Origin: Candidatus Peregrinibacteria bacterium
GTDB lineage: Bacteria; Patescibacteriota; Gracilibacteria; UBA1369; UM-FILTER-53-11
DNA: 14,485 bases
Direction of reading: 5' to 3'
Assembly: GCA_023245725.1 (NCBI GenBank)
Contig: JAHFJU010000036.1
Coordinates: 1 to 14,485, forward strand
The position numbers and the translations under genes are program-made. Below are positions 1-5,661 of this stretch, one piece after another. How positions within the stretch are numbered: the stretch's first letter is position 1; every line of letters begins with the position of its first letter. The notes below the pieces were generated by a model, which was not told the DNA's origin, did no database searches, and worked only from the letters and a program-made list of their open reading frames with translations.

Positions 1-1
1 C

Positions 2-103
2 GCAGCAATCAAGTTTTTCATTAAGTATGTTCAAAAACACAGCTTTATTAGCTTCGGAATATACCGAATCATAGCTGCGGTTGTATTGTTCTGGGCAATG
101 TAG
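2..103 (+). CDS. uppP: Undecaprenyl-diphosphatase UppP (BacA), C-terminal fragment
   Basis: The last 33 codons of a gene that begins before the window, read in the frame starting at base 2 and ending in TAG at 101-103. The peptide ends in KYVQKHSFISFGIYRII followed by a hydrophobic helix. This is the typical C-terminus of the UppP/BacA family, where a 'HSF..FGIYRI' segment leads into the last membrane helix. UppP dephosphorylates undecaprenyl pyrophosphate at the cell membrane to recycle the lipid carrier for peptidoglycan and other envelope glycans. The catalytic motifs lie upstream, outside the window, so intactness cannot be judged. Its stop is 13 bp before the duplicated capA tail, so the ancestral arrangement was probably uppP convergent with capA. 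The call rests on the short C-terminal signature alone. Confidence 0.75.
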   Translation, partial: AAIKFFIKYVQKHSFISFGIYRIIAAVVLFWAM

Positions 104-116
104 ATCCACTATTTCT

Positions 117-167
117 CTACAAGCTCATTGGTACGCCCATAGCATTTAGCATATCGACTCGCAATTG
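117..167 (-). pseudogene. Detached second copy of the capA 3' end (17 codons including stop)
   Basis: These 51 bases match 767-817 at 48 positions. Read on the minus strand they encode QLRVDMLNAMGVPMSL plus a TAG stop, identical to the last 16 residues of the capA-like gene at 767-2113. The three differences (129 vs 779, 159 vs 809, 162 vs 812) are all synonymous (CCA/CCG Pro, CGA/CGC Arg, TTG/TTA Leu). Homology ends abruptly at 167, and the frame meets a stop at 204-206, so this is a remnant and not a gene. The copies lie in direct orientation on either side of the toxin-antitoxin module. Confidence 0.85.
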
Positions 168-198
168 GAGCGAACATGGGCTGTACAAACGCAATGCA

Positions 199-219
199 AT
201 GTATTAAACTGTAATACAT
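199..219. promoter_or_regulatory. Perfect palindrome abutting the antitoxin start: probable autoregulatory operator
   Basis: ATGTATTA-AACTG-TAATACAT: two perfectly complementary 8-bp arms around a 5-bp spacer, ending on the base just before the ATG at 220. RHH-type antitoxins characteristically bind palindromes at their own promoter to repress the operon, alone or with the toxin. The left arm also contains a -10-like TATTAA (202-207). Initiation from it would give an almost leaderless transcript, in keeping with the absence of a Shine-Dalgarno sequence. No convincing -35 is seen. The palindrome is observed; the operator role is inferred. Confidence 0.65.
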
Positions 220-444
220 ATGAGTACACTTCAAATTCGTATCGATGATGAGCTTGAGAATGCGATCAAAAAACAAGCTGATCACTACAAAATGCCAACG
301 AGTTCCTTCGTTAAAATACTTCTGGTAAAACAATTTCTGCACACACAGAAATCGCAAAAAATTTCGGCAGGGAATATATTCAATGCAGATCGTGACAATA
401 GCGGAAAAGGAATTGACGCAGAAGATTTTCTTAATTTGCTCTAG
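220..444 (+). CDS. RelB/DinJ-like ribbon-helix-helix antitoxin
   Basis: 74 aa. The N-terminus (LQIRIDDELENAIKKQAD, then a short turn and SSFVKILLVKQFL) has the strand-helix-helix pattern of small ribbon-helix-helix DNA-binding antitoxins: a basic ribbon strand at residues 3-8, helix A at about 10-22, and helix B at about 28-42. The C-terminal third is polar and ends in an amphipathic GIDAEDFLNLL, a plausible toxin-binding helix. It is followed by a RelE-type toxin after a 2-nt gap, the classic antitoxin-first order, and is preceded by a palindrome that it probably binds. No Shine-Dalgarno sequence precedes the ATG. The assignment to RelB/DinJ rather than another RHH antitoxin group rests on the partner toxin. 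Length is normal for the family. Confidence 0.75.
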   Translation: MSTLQIRIDDELENAIKKQADHYKMPTSSFVKILLVKQFLHTQKSQKISAGNIFNADRDNSGKGIDAEDFLNLL

Positions 445-446
445 CA

Positions 447-683
447 ATGACAGATGCCATTACAAAGTTTATCGACAAACTTGATAGAAAACTACGAGAA
501 CAACTAAAGAAAAAAATTCGAGGTTTTTTAGATAATCCCACTGAAAATAACGACGTGAAAAAACTTGCTGGTACAACAAATACATATAGACTCAGATATC
601 GAAACATTCGAATTATCTTTAAATACAACTCAGACAATAAAGCAGAGATAATCGATATTAATTTTCGAGGCAATATTTATTAA
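447..683 (+). CDS. RelE-family toxin (probable ribosome-dependent mRNA endonuclease)
   Basis: 78 aa. It begins with a basic helical region (residues 4-28) and ends with the RelE/ParE-fold core: KKLAGTTNTYRLRYRNIRIIF (38-58), then a strand and INFRGNIY at the C-terminus. The conserved 'K.L.G...YRLR....RI.....' strand pair, late Arg74 and terminal Tyr78 agree with RelE-like toxins, where basic residues and a C-terminal aromatic contribute to mRNA cleavage in the ribosomal A site. The start lies 2 nt after the antitoxin stop, so translation is probably coupled. A ParE-type (gyrase-targeting) or HigB-like role cannot be excluded from sequence alone. The reading frame is intact. The gene is convergent with capA, whose stop lies 83 bp beyond. 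Confidence 0.75.
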   Translation: MTDAITKFIDKLDRKLREQLKKKIRGFLDNPTENNDVKKLAGTTNTYRLRYRNIRIIFKYNSDNKAEIIDINFRGNIY

Positions 684-766
684 GCAACTTAAAAGCAACT
701 GCAGAAAAACATTAGAGGCCTGACATTGGGGCTAATCGAAAGAGAGATGATGTATGTTGAGCGAGC

Positions 767-817
767 CTACAAGCTCATCGGTACGCCCATAGCATTTAGC
801 ATATCGACGCGTAATTG
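767..817. repeat. Right copy of the 51-bp direct repeat flanking the toxin-antitoxin module
   Basis: This is the intact 3' end of the capA-like gene; its partner is at 117-167, exactly 650 bp away, with 48 of 51 bases identical. The repeat starts exactly at the stop codon of the gene. The two copies bracket the toxin-antitoxin genes and their operator. Confidence 0.85.
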
Positions 818-2113
818 TCCGTCGATTATTCTTGGTTGGAGTGATTTTTCATTTGATGTAGGAGAAAATTCCGCACCTACAGTTCCATCGCCGTGAAGAG
901 TTATGCGTGCAAATAAGCCAGTTTTTACTTCTTCAGAAAAGAGCTGATCAAATACAAAATTGCCAAGGCTGTACATAATAATGCCTTTACCGTAACGCTC
1001 AACGCCCTCAACAACGTGAGGGTGATGGCCAATTACAACAGAGGCTCCAGCATCAATCGCCGCATGCGCGAAATCTTTCTGAGTCTGAGTTGGATCTTTT
1101 CGGTACTCAATTCCTGCGTGCATTGAAACGATAATAAAATTGGCACCTGCTGCTTTTGCAGAAGCGACATCTTTTTTCATTTGTTCAATGTCGATTTTTG
1201 CAATTCCAGAAGTAGTTTCGGTAGCTTCGCCGTGGTGATGAGGCGCGATATTTTGGTCATTGAAAGCCAAAAAAGCGACCTTGCGCCCCTTCGACTCAAC
1301 CATTAACGGAGTGTTAGCCTCTGAAATATTTTGTCCAGCTCCAACTTGCTTTATTCCTGCACCCATAAGTGCATTTAACGTTGTTTGAAGACCAGCATTT
1401 CGATAATTCATTATATGATTATTCGCAAGAGAAACGACATCAATTCCAGCCGCTTTCAATCCTTCAACACTTGTTTCGTCAGCTCTAAACGTATACGAAC
1501 CGCTTACCGTCGTTAATCCCGGAAAAAATGGAGTTTCAAGATTTGCAAAAGTTATATCGCCTGTCGATAAAATATCTTTTACATTTACAAATGGGTATGT
1601 GTTGTCTTTTGACGCTCTAATTTTTTTCTCAACTAAACGAGCCAACATTACATCGCCAACTGCCAATAAGGTTACGTCATCTTTTTGGGGCTCAATTGTG
1701 ACAAGAGTAGGTGCTAAAGCCCCATTATTTGTAGAAGGATTTACTACAGGAGCAGCAACTTGAGAATCATTAGTCGAGTCTGCCGTCAAAACTGATGCCT
1801 GTGAATTTTTATTAGCCAAATTTTCAATATCTCCTGTGGTTGAATAACCAGAAAGAATCGAAAGCCCCGCAAAAATAACTGCAACCATTGCCGACCACCC
1901 CACAAATGTACGAATTTTATACAAAACAGCCTCTGGATTTGTTGAAAATGCCTTTTTCACAATAAACAAATCTCCACTCTTGGCAATGGCACTAGCCTTT
2001 TTCTTTTCTACAACCACTTTTTTCGCCTTTACCAACTTAGTTTTTTTCACTTTTGATTTAGAAACCGATTCAGCGGTTGCCATAACTTCAGCCTTTTTTT
2101 TTGTATGTGCCAT
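767..2113 (-). CDS. CapA-like (poly-gamma-glutamate capsule family) membrane-anchored metallophosphatase-fold protein
   Basis: 448 aa. A Lys-rich cytoplasmic N-terminus (residues 1-55) is followed by one membrane helix at about 70-90, a Ser/Asn/Pro linker to about 143, and then a PGA_cap/CapA domain facing outside. Family motifs in order: GDVML (153-157), NLETP (191-195), NNH (231-233), MHAGIE (331-336), GHHPH (362-366) and SLGNFVFDQ (382-390). These are the metal-ligand and active-site positions of the calcineurin-like CapA fold. CapA belongs to the Bacillus capsule machinery, but capBC partners are absent here, so the real substrate is unknown; an envelope hydrolase is an equally fair reading. 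It is the second gene of an operon, 11 bp after the DsbA-like gene, with no Shine-Dalgarno sequence. A run of nine T (nine A in the mRNA) at 2094-2102 lies at codons 5-7. Its final 17 codons are duplicated at 117-167. Confidence 0.85.
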   Translation of the reverse strand: MAHTKKKAEVMATAESVSKSKVKKTKLVKAKKVVVEKKKASAIAKSGDLFIVKKAFSTNPEAVLYKIRTFVGWSAMVAVIFAGLSILSGYSTTGDIENLANKNSQASVLTADSTNDSQVAAPVVNPSTNNGALAPTLVTIEPQKDDVTLLAVGDVMLARLVEKKIRASKDNTYPFVNVKDILSTGDITFANLETPFFPGLTTVSGSYTFRADETSVEGLKAAGIDVVSLANNHIMNYRNAGLQTTLNALMGAGIKQVGAGQNISEANTPLMVESKGRKVAFLAFNDQNIAPHHHGEATETTSGIAKIDIEQMKKDVASAKAAGANFIIVSMHAGIEYRKDPTQTQKDFAHAAIDAGASVVIGHHPHVVEGVERYGKGIIMYSLGNFVFDQLFSEEVKTGLFARITLHGDGTVGAEFSPTSNEKSLQPRIIDGQLRVDMLNAMGVPMSL

Positions 2114-2124
2114 TGGTATAAAAG

Positions 2125-3111
2125 TTATTGAATTTCTACAAACGGTTCGTTAGTTAATGGATCAGCAGAAAGCTTCCATTGTTTTTTATCTAACTCTGCC
2201 TGAATTGCTTTTTTAAATACACTTTCGTAATCGAGCGCGCCAGAAATACGGTGACCATCAATGAAAAAATGCGGAGTTCCTTTTACGCCGACAGCTAGCC
2301 CGTCTAACATATCTTTTCTAATTTCAGGAAGATTTTTTTGTGTAGACATACACTCACCGTAAACCTTTTCATCTAGCCCAATAGTTTTTGCATAACCAGT
2401 AAATACATCGAGAACTTTTTCAACTTGTGACCATTCTTTTTGCTTAGAGAAAAGCATATCGTGCATTTCTTTAAATTTTTTCTGATCATTTGCACACTCT
2501 GCCGCGTGAGCTGCTGCAACAGCAAAAGGGTGAATTGAAAGAGGATAATCGCGATAAACAAGTTTAACTTTTCCGGTATCAATAAAATCTTTGGTTAACT
2601 GAGTAAGAGTCTGTGTGTAAAACACTTCACAGAAAGGGCACTGAAAATCACTGAATTCAACAATAGTCACCGGAGCATTTGCATCTCCAATAACTGGATC
2701 TGTTTCTGGCAAAGCCTTTGTCTGTTCGTCTGTTAATACGGCTGCTACATCTGCAGAAGCAGAACCATTCGTTTTATCATCAGCTTTTTGTACAACAGCC
2801 GCAGCAGGTGCTTTTACTGTGTTAAATCCTGCAAAATTTGAAACCCCATAACCTACTATAACCCCTGCTAATACCAACGTAACCAACATCCACATATTTA
2901 CTCCTCCTTTATTTTTTGGTTGATCAAATTGGTCTGTATAAGTAGGAACATGATGCACTGGTTTTTCGTGATGAGACTGATTGTGCTGGCCTTCGTGATG
3001 CGGAATTTCGTTGTGTTGAGACTCGCTGTGACGGCCTTCATGATGCGCTGATTCATCGTGATGAGTCGGCTTTACTTCTTCGTTCGGATTTTCTGATGTG
3101 TGTTCATTCAT
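2125..3111 (-). CDS. Membrane-anchored DsbA/thioredoxin-like oxidoreductase with His-rich cytoplasmic N-terminus
   Basis: 328 aa. Residues 1-60 are hydrophilic and carry 14 histidines between 4 and 54. One membrane helix follows at about 73-90, then an Ala/Asp/Lys linker and an extracytoplasmic thioredoxin fold of the DsbA-like Thioredoxin_4 type (DPVIGDANAPVTIVEFSDFQ, 138-157). The active site is CPFC (Cys158 and Cys161) and the cis-proline loop is GVKGTPHFF (Pro280). Cys206 and Cys254 may form a second disulfide, as in several relatives. Expected role: forming or shuffling disulfides in exported proteins; the neighbouring surface protein at 5662-7719 has a six-cysteine module and is a plausible client. 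No DsbB/VKOR partner is in the window. First gene of the minus-strand operon with capA; divergent from the lipoate operon. The His-rich head is unusual for the family. Confidence 0.85.
   Translation of the reverse strand: MNEHTSENPNEEVKPTHHDESAHHEGRHSESQHNEIPHHEGQHNQSHHEKPVHHVPTYTDQFDQPKNKGGVNMWMLVTLVLAGVIVGYGVSNFAGFNTVKAPAAAVVQKADDKTNGSASADVAAVLTDEQTKALPETDPVIGDANAPVTIVEFSDFQCPFCEVFYTQTLTQLTKDFIDTGKVKLVYRDYPLSIHPFAVAAAHAAECANDQKKFKEMHDMLFSKQKEWSQVEKVLDVFTGYAKTIGLDEKVYGECMSTQKNLPEIRKDMLDGLAVGVKGTPHFFIDGHRISGALDYESVFKKAIQAELDKKQWKLSADPLTNEPFVEIQ
2956..3045 (-). repeat. Two imperfect 45-bp units coding the His-rich head
   Basis: Residues 23-37 (HHEGRHSESQHNEIP) and 38-52 (HHEGQHNQSHHEKPV) of the DsbA-like protein are two imperfect 15-residue units. 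They are preceded by a degenerate HHDESA and followed by a final HH pair. The DNA has diverged more than in a recent duplication, while the HHEG spacing and histidine density are kept, which suggests selection for histidines. Confidence 0.6.
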
Positions 3112-3148
3112 AGTGCAAATAGATTAGTTTTTTTTTGAACTTGAGTCC

Positions 3149-3154
3149 AGTATA
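3149..3154 (-). promoter_or_regulatory. Probable -10 element of the dsbA-like/capA operon
   Basis: On the minus strand this reads TATACT (5 of 6 to TATAAT), 37 bp upstream of the ATG at 3111. It overlaps the plus-strand -10 at 3151-3156, so both operons would compete for one polymerase site. No good minus-strand -35 is visible at standard spacing. Confidence 0.35.
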
Positions 3155-3156
3155 AT
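3151..3156 (+). promoter_or_regulatory. Probable -10 element (TATAAT) of the lipoate operon
   Basis: An exact TATAAT, 30 bp upstream of the ATG at 3187, in the only gap between two divergent operons. A nine-T tract at 3128-3136 occupies the -35 region in place of a recognisable hexamer. Start near 3163 would give a short leader of about 24 nt without a Shine-Dalgarno sequence. Confidence 0.5.
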
Positions 3157-3186
3157 GACAATAAGTTATATTTTACGCATTAGTAA

Positions 3187-3465
3187 ATGATGATGAAAAA
3201 AGCTGTGTACAAAGTACCGAATGGGAAACTTGTAAAAATATCGCTACATGATTCTTTAGGCAAAATAGAGAAAGTGCAAATTACAGGAGATTTTTTTATG
3301 TACCCTGAGGAGCGGCTCGCGGAACTTGAGAAGCATCTTGTTGGCACGCTAATCGACGAAAAAATTCTTATAGAAAAGATTGAGGATTTTATATCAAATA
3401 CGAAAAGCACTTTTTTCGGACTCGACGCTCAATCGCTTTCACATAGCATAATTATCGCAATATAA
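3187..3465 (+). CDS. lplB: LplB-like C-terminal-domain subunit of a bipartite lipoate-protein ligase
   Basis: 92 aa. The sequence has the hallmark motifs of the free-standing C-terminal domain of split lipoate ligases: YKVPNGKLVKI (8-18) and QITGDFFMYPEERLAELE (31-48). In archaea such as Thermoplasma acidophilum, LplA lacks the C-terminal domain found in E. coli LplA and needs this separate LplB for lipoate adenylation. Here the small subunit comes first, with the catalytic subunit starting 10 bp after its stop, and dihydrolipoamide dehydrogenase follows. Three consecutive ATG codons (3187, 3190, 3193) make the exact start uncertain by two residues. No Shine-Dalgarno sequence is present. The assignment is strong because motif and context agree. 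Confidence 0.8.
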   Translation: MMMKKAVYKVPNGKLVKISLHDSLGKIEKVQITGDFFMYPEERLAELEKHLVGTLIDEKILIEKIEDFISNTKSTFFGLDAQSLSHSIIIAI

Positions 3466-3475
3466 AACCATTTAA

Positions 3476-4258
3476 ATGAGACTTCTAACCACACTAAATA
3501 ATTCAGCGGCAATGAACATGGCAATTGACGAAGCCGTTCTTGAAGCCATTTCACGCGAAGAAAGTGAACCGACTTTACGGCTATACGGGTGGAATCCTGC
3601 GGCTATCTCGCTCGGATATTTTCAAAGTTTATCTGAAGAAATCGACGAAGAGGCATGCAAAAAAAACAATGTCGATGTTGTGCGCCGAATGACTGGCGGA
3701 GGCGCGGTTTTTCATGAACACGAAATCACCTATTCAATTCATATTCCCGAAAAAAGCGAAATTGTGCCAACTGGAATTTTAGAATCGTACCGTCGTATAA
3801 GCGATGGAATTTTAGAAGGGCTCACATTGTTTGGAATAAACGGACAATTTGTACCGCTCAACGACATTGTCGTACCTTTTATTATGAGTGACGATACAAC
3901 ACAAATGCGAAAAATTTCAGGCAATGCCCAAACGCGAAAACAGGGAATAATTGTTCAGCATGGAACAATCCTCTTAAAAGTTGATGTAGAAAAAATGTTC
4001 TCATTATTAAAAGTGCCGAGCGAAAAACTTAAAGGAAAATTAATTGAAGATATTAAACAGCGCGTAACAGGATTAAGCCATGTTCTAGGCCATGAAGTTA
4101 GTTTTGAATCTGCACAAGATGCATTTATTAAAGGATTTAAAAAAGCATTCAGCCAAACAAAATTTGAAGCTGGAGAACTTTCAATTAACGAAATTAACCG
4201 CGCGAAAGAATTGGTGGCAGAGAAATACAACAATGACTCGTGGAATAGAATGCGGTAA
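3476..4258 (+). CDS. lplA: Lipoate-protein ligase A, catalytic subunit
   Basis: 260 aa, the length of the large subunit of a bipartite ligase (no fused C-terminal domain). Motifs of the biotin/lipoyl protein ligase family: LRLYGWNPAAISLGYFQ (34-50), RRMTGGGAVFHE (70-81, the lipoyl-AMP loop), KISGNAQTRK (146-155, with Lys146 as the expected catalytic lysine) and QHGTIL (161-166). The only cysteine is Cys61, and there is none just before KISGNAQ, where LipM-type octanoyltransferases carry their catalytic cysteine. This favours a true ligase that activates lipoate with ATP and transfers it to a lysine of a lipoyl domain. It lies between the LplB-like subunit and lpd (11-bp gap), so the three probably form one operon. 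The substrate protein is not in the window. Confidence 0.88.
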   Translation: MRLLTTLNNSAAMNMAIDEAVLEAISREESEPTLRLYGWNPAAISLGYFQSLSEEIDEEACKKNNVDVVRRMTGGGAVFHEHEITYSIHIPEKSEIVPTGILESYRRISDGILEGLTLFGINGQFVPLNDIVVPFIMSDDTTQMRKISGNAQTRKQGIIVQHGTILLKVDVEKMFSLLKVPSEKLKGKLIEDIKQRVTGLSHVLGHEVSFESAQDAFIKGFKKAFSQTKFEAGELSINEINRAKELVAEKYNNDSWNRMR

Positions 4259-4269
4259 AATTACGACCT

Positions 4270-5595
4270 ATGACTACTACACTCACATTCGACACACTTA
4301 TTATTGGCTCTGGCCCAGGAGGAACCGCGTGCGCGAAATATCTTGCGAGTCACGGAAATAAGGTTGCGCTGATTTCGAAAGAGCTTGGTGGAGAATGTTT
4401 AAATTATGGCTGTATTCCTACAAAAACTCTTTTATGGACAACCGAATTATTGGAGCGAATTAACGAAGGAGGCGCGACACTTGGCATTGATGTTCAAAAT
4501 GTTTCGGTCAACTGGCCGCATATGCAAAAACGCCGCGGCGATGTTATTAATAAATTAAAAAAACAACTTGCGTTCAGCGTTCAACAAAGCGGGGCAATAA
4601 TAATTGAAGGAGTTGCGACTTTCGTCGACGCGCATACTGTTGAGGTTTCGCCAATCAATGGCGGCGAGAAGCAAATAATTTCTGCGAAAAATATTGTGAT
4701 TGCAACGGGTTCTACACCGCGTAAGCTGGCTGGCTTTGAGTGGAGTGAAAAAATCATCTCTAATAAAGAGATATTAGAAATGCCTGCTCTTCCATCTTCA
4801 CTCCTTATTATAGGAGGAGGTGTTGTCGGTGTTGAATTTGCATCTCTTTTTGCAGGGCTTGGCGTGGCGGTTACTCTTGCAGAGGCTGGGGCACAACTAC
4901 TCCCCTTGGCAGATAAAGATGTTGCACAAGAACTGGAGCGAATATTTACAAGAAAAAAAATCACTATTCTGAAAGATGCGAAAATATCGCTTGACGATGC
5001 GCAAAAATTCGACAAAGTGCTTGTAGCTGTAGGGCGAAAAGCCGCTACAGAATCGCTAAACCTTACTGCCGCTGGAGTTATGACTGACACGAGCGGTATA
5101 GCCATTGATGAGCTCGGAAAAACGAACGTTCCGCATATTTTCGCCGTCGGCGACTGCACAAACGGCAAGTGGAAATTGGCATACACAGCAGAGAAAGAGG
5201 GCGTTATAGTTGCAGAATCTATTCTCGGAATGAATCCTATTCCTTTAAATAAATATTCAGTTCCAATCACAATTTTTTCATTGCCCGAAATTGGATCAGT
5301 CGGCGATGCCGAGAACGGTGCAAATGGTGAATTATTAATTGGGAAAAGCGCTTATAGCGGCAATGCTAAAGCACTTATAATGGCTGGCAGAGATGGTTTT
5401 GCAAAAGTTATAGCCGACAAACAAACCAGAAAAATACGTGGCGTTCACCTTATTGGCGAGCGCGCCGCAGACCTTATTGCCGAGTCGGCGCTCGCGGTTG
5501 CAAACGAATTAACACTAGAAGATTTTGCCCTTTCGCTGCGAAGCCACCCTGTTTTATCTGAAATTTTGAAAGAAGCGATTGAGAACTGCAAGTAA
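4270..5595 (+). CDS. lpdA: Dihydrolipoamide dehydrogenase (E3), pyridine nucleotide-disulfide oxidoreductase
   Basis: 441 aa, slightly short for E3 (usually about 460-475). Domains in order: FAD-binding GSGPGG (13-18); redox-active disulfide GGECLNYGCIPTK (40-52, Cys43 and Cys48); ATGSTP (145-150); a second Rossmann motif GGGVVGVEFA (182-191) with acidic Glu205 at the end of the following strand, favouring NAD+ over NADP+; the second FAD motif FAVGDCT (291-297); and a C-terminal dimerisation domain ending with HPVLSE (426-431), the active-site His-Glu pair. It would reoxidise dihydrolipoyl groups with NAD+. Mercuric and glutathione reductases share the fold, but the lipoate ligase genes immediately upstream make E3 the best call. 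The shortening lies mainly in the NAD domain around residues 230-255. No E1, E2 or GcvH gene is nearby. Confidence 0.85.
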   Translation: MTTTLTFDTLIIGSGPGGTACAKYLASHGNKVALISKELGGECLNYGCIPTKTLLWTTELLERINEGGATLGIDVQNVSVNWPHMQKRRGDVINKLKKQLAFSVQQSGAIIIEGVATFVDAHTVEVSPINGGEKQIISAKNIVIATGSTPRKLAGFEWSEKIISNKEILEMPALPSSLLIIGGGVVGVEFASLFAGLGVAVTLAEAGAQLLPLADKDVAQELERIFTRKKITILKDAKISLDDAQKFDKVLVAVGRKAATESLNLTAAGVMTDTSGIAIDELGKTNVPHIFAVGDCTNGKWKLAYTAEKEGVIVAESILGMNPIPLNKYSVPITIFSLPEIGSVGDAENGANGELLIGKSAYSGNAKALIMAGRDGFAKVIADKQTRKIRGVHLIGERAADLIAESALAVANELTLEDFALSLRSHPVLSEILKEAIENCK

Positions 5596-5624
5596 TCTCA
5601 TATCTGAATTTGCCCTATCACGGT

Positions 5625-5653
5625 TTGTCAGAATAGCCGTTTTAAGGTATAAT
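5625..5653 (+). promoter_or_regulatory. Near-consensus sigma70-type promoter for the surface protein gene
   Basis: TTGTCA (5625-5630), exactly 17 bp, then TATAAT (5648-5653). Transcription would start near 5660, at or within a few bases of the ATG at 5662, giving a leaderless or nearly leaderless mRNA. This also shows that the longer reading frame starting with TTG at 5653 cannot be the real start, because that codon lies partly in the -10 box. Confidence 0.75.
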
Positions 5654-5661
5654 TGAGTGTT

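Noticed and set aside
109..447. 112-codon minus-strand open frame across the antitoxin
   Set aside because: It is antisense to the antitoxin, starts inside the next gene, has a composition typical of a shadow, and is not in the capA frame of the duplicated tail.
709..735. Short inverted repeat (ATTAG/CTAAT) between the toxin and capA as a bidirectional terminator
   Set aside because: Only five base pairs, a long loop and no T-run on either strand.
758..777. TGAGC/GCTCA inverted repeat at the capA stop
   Set aside because: Five base pairs with a ten-base loop is within chance expectation, and there is no T-tract.
4581..5270. 229-codon open frame on the minus strand inside lpd
   Set aside because: It lies wholly antisense to a gene with all E3 motifs, and its Ser/Pro/Ala/Thr-rich peptide is the expected shadow of that coding frame.
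5653..5661. TTG at 5653 as the start of the surface protein
   Set aside because: The base at 5653 is the last base of a TATAAT box with a correctly spaced -35, so transcription cannot begin early enough to include it.
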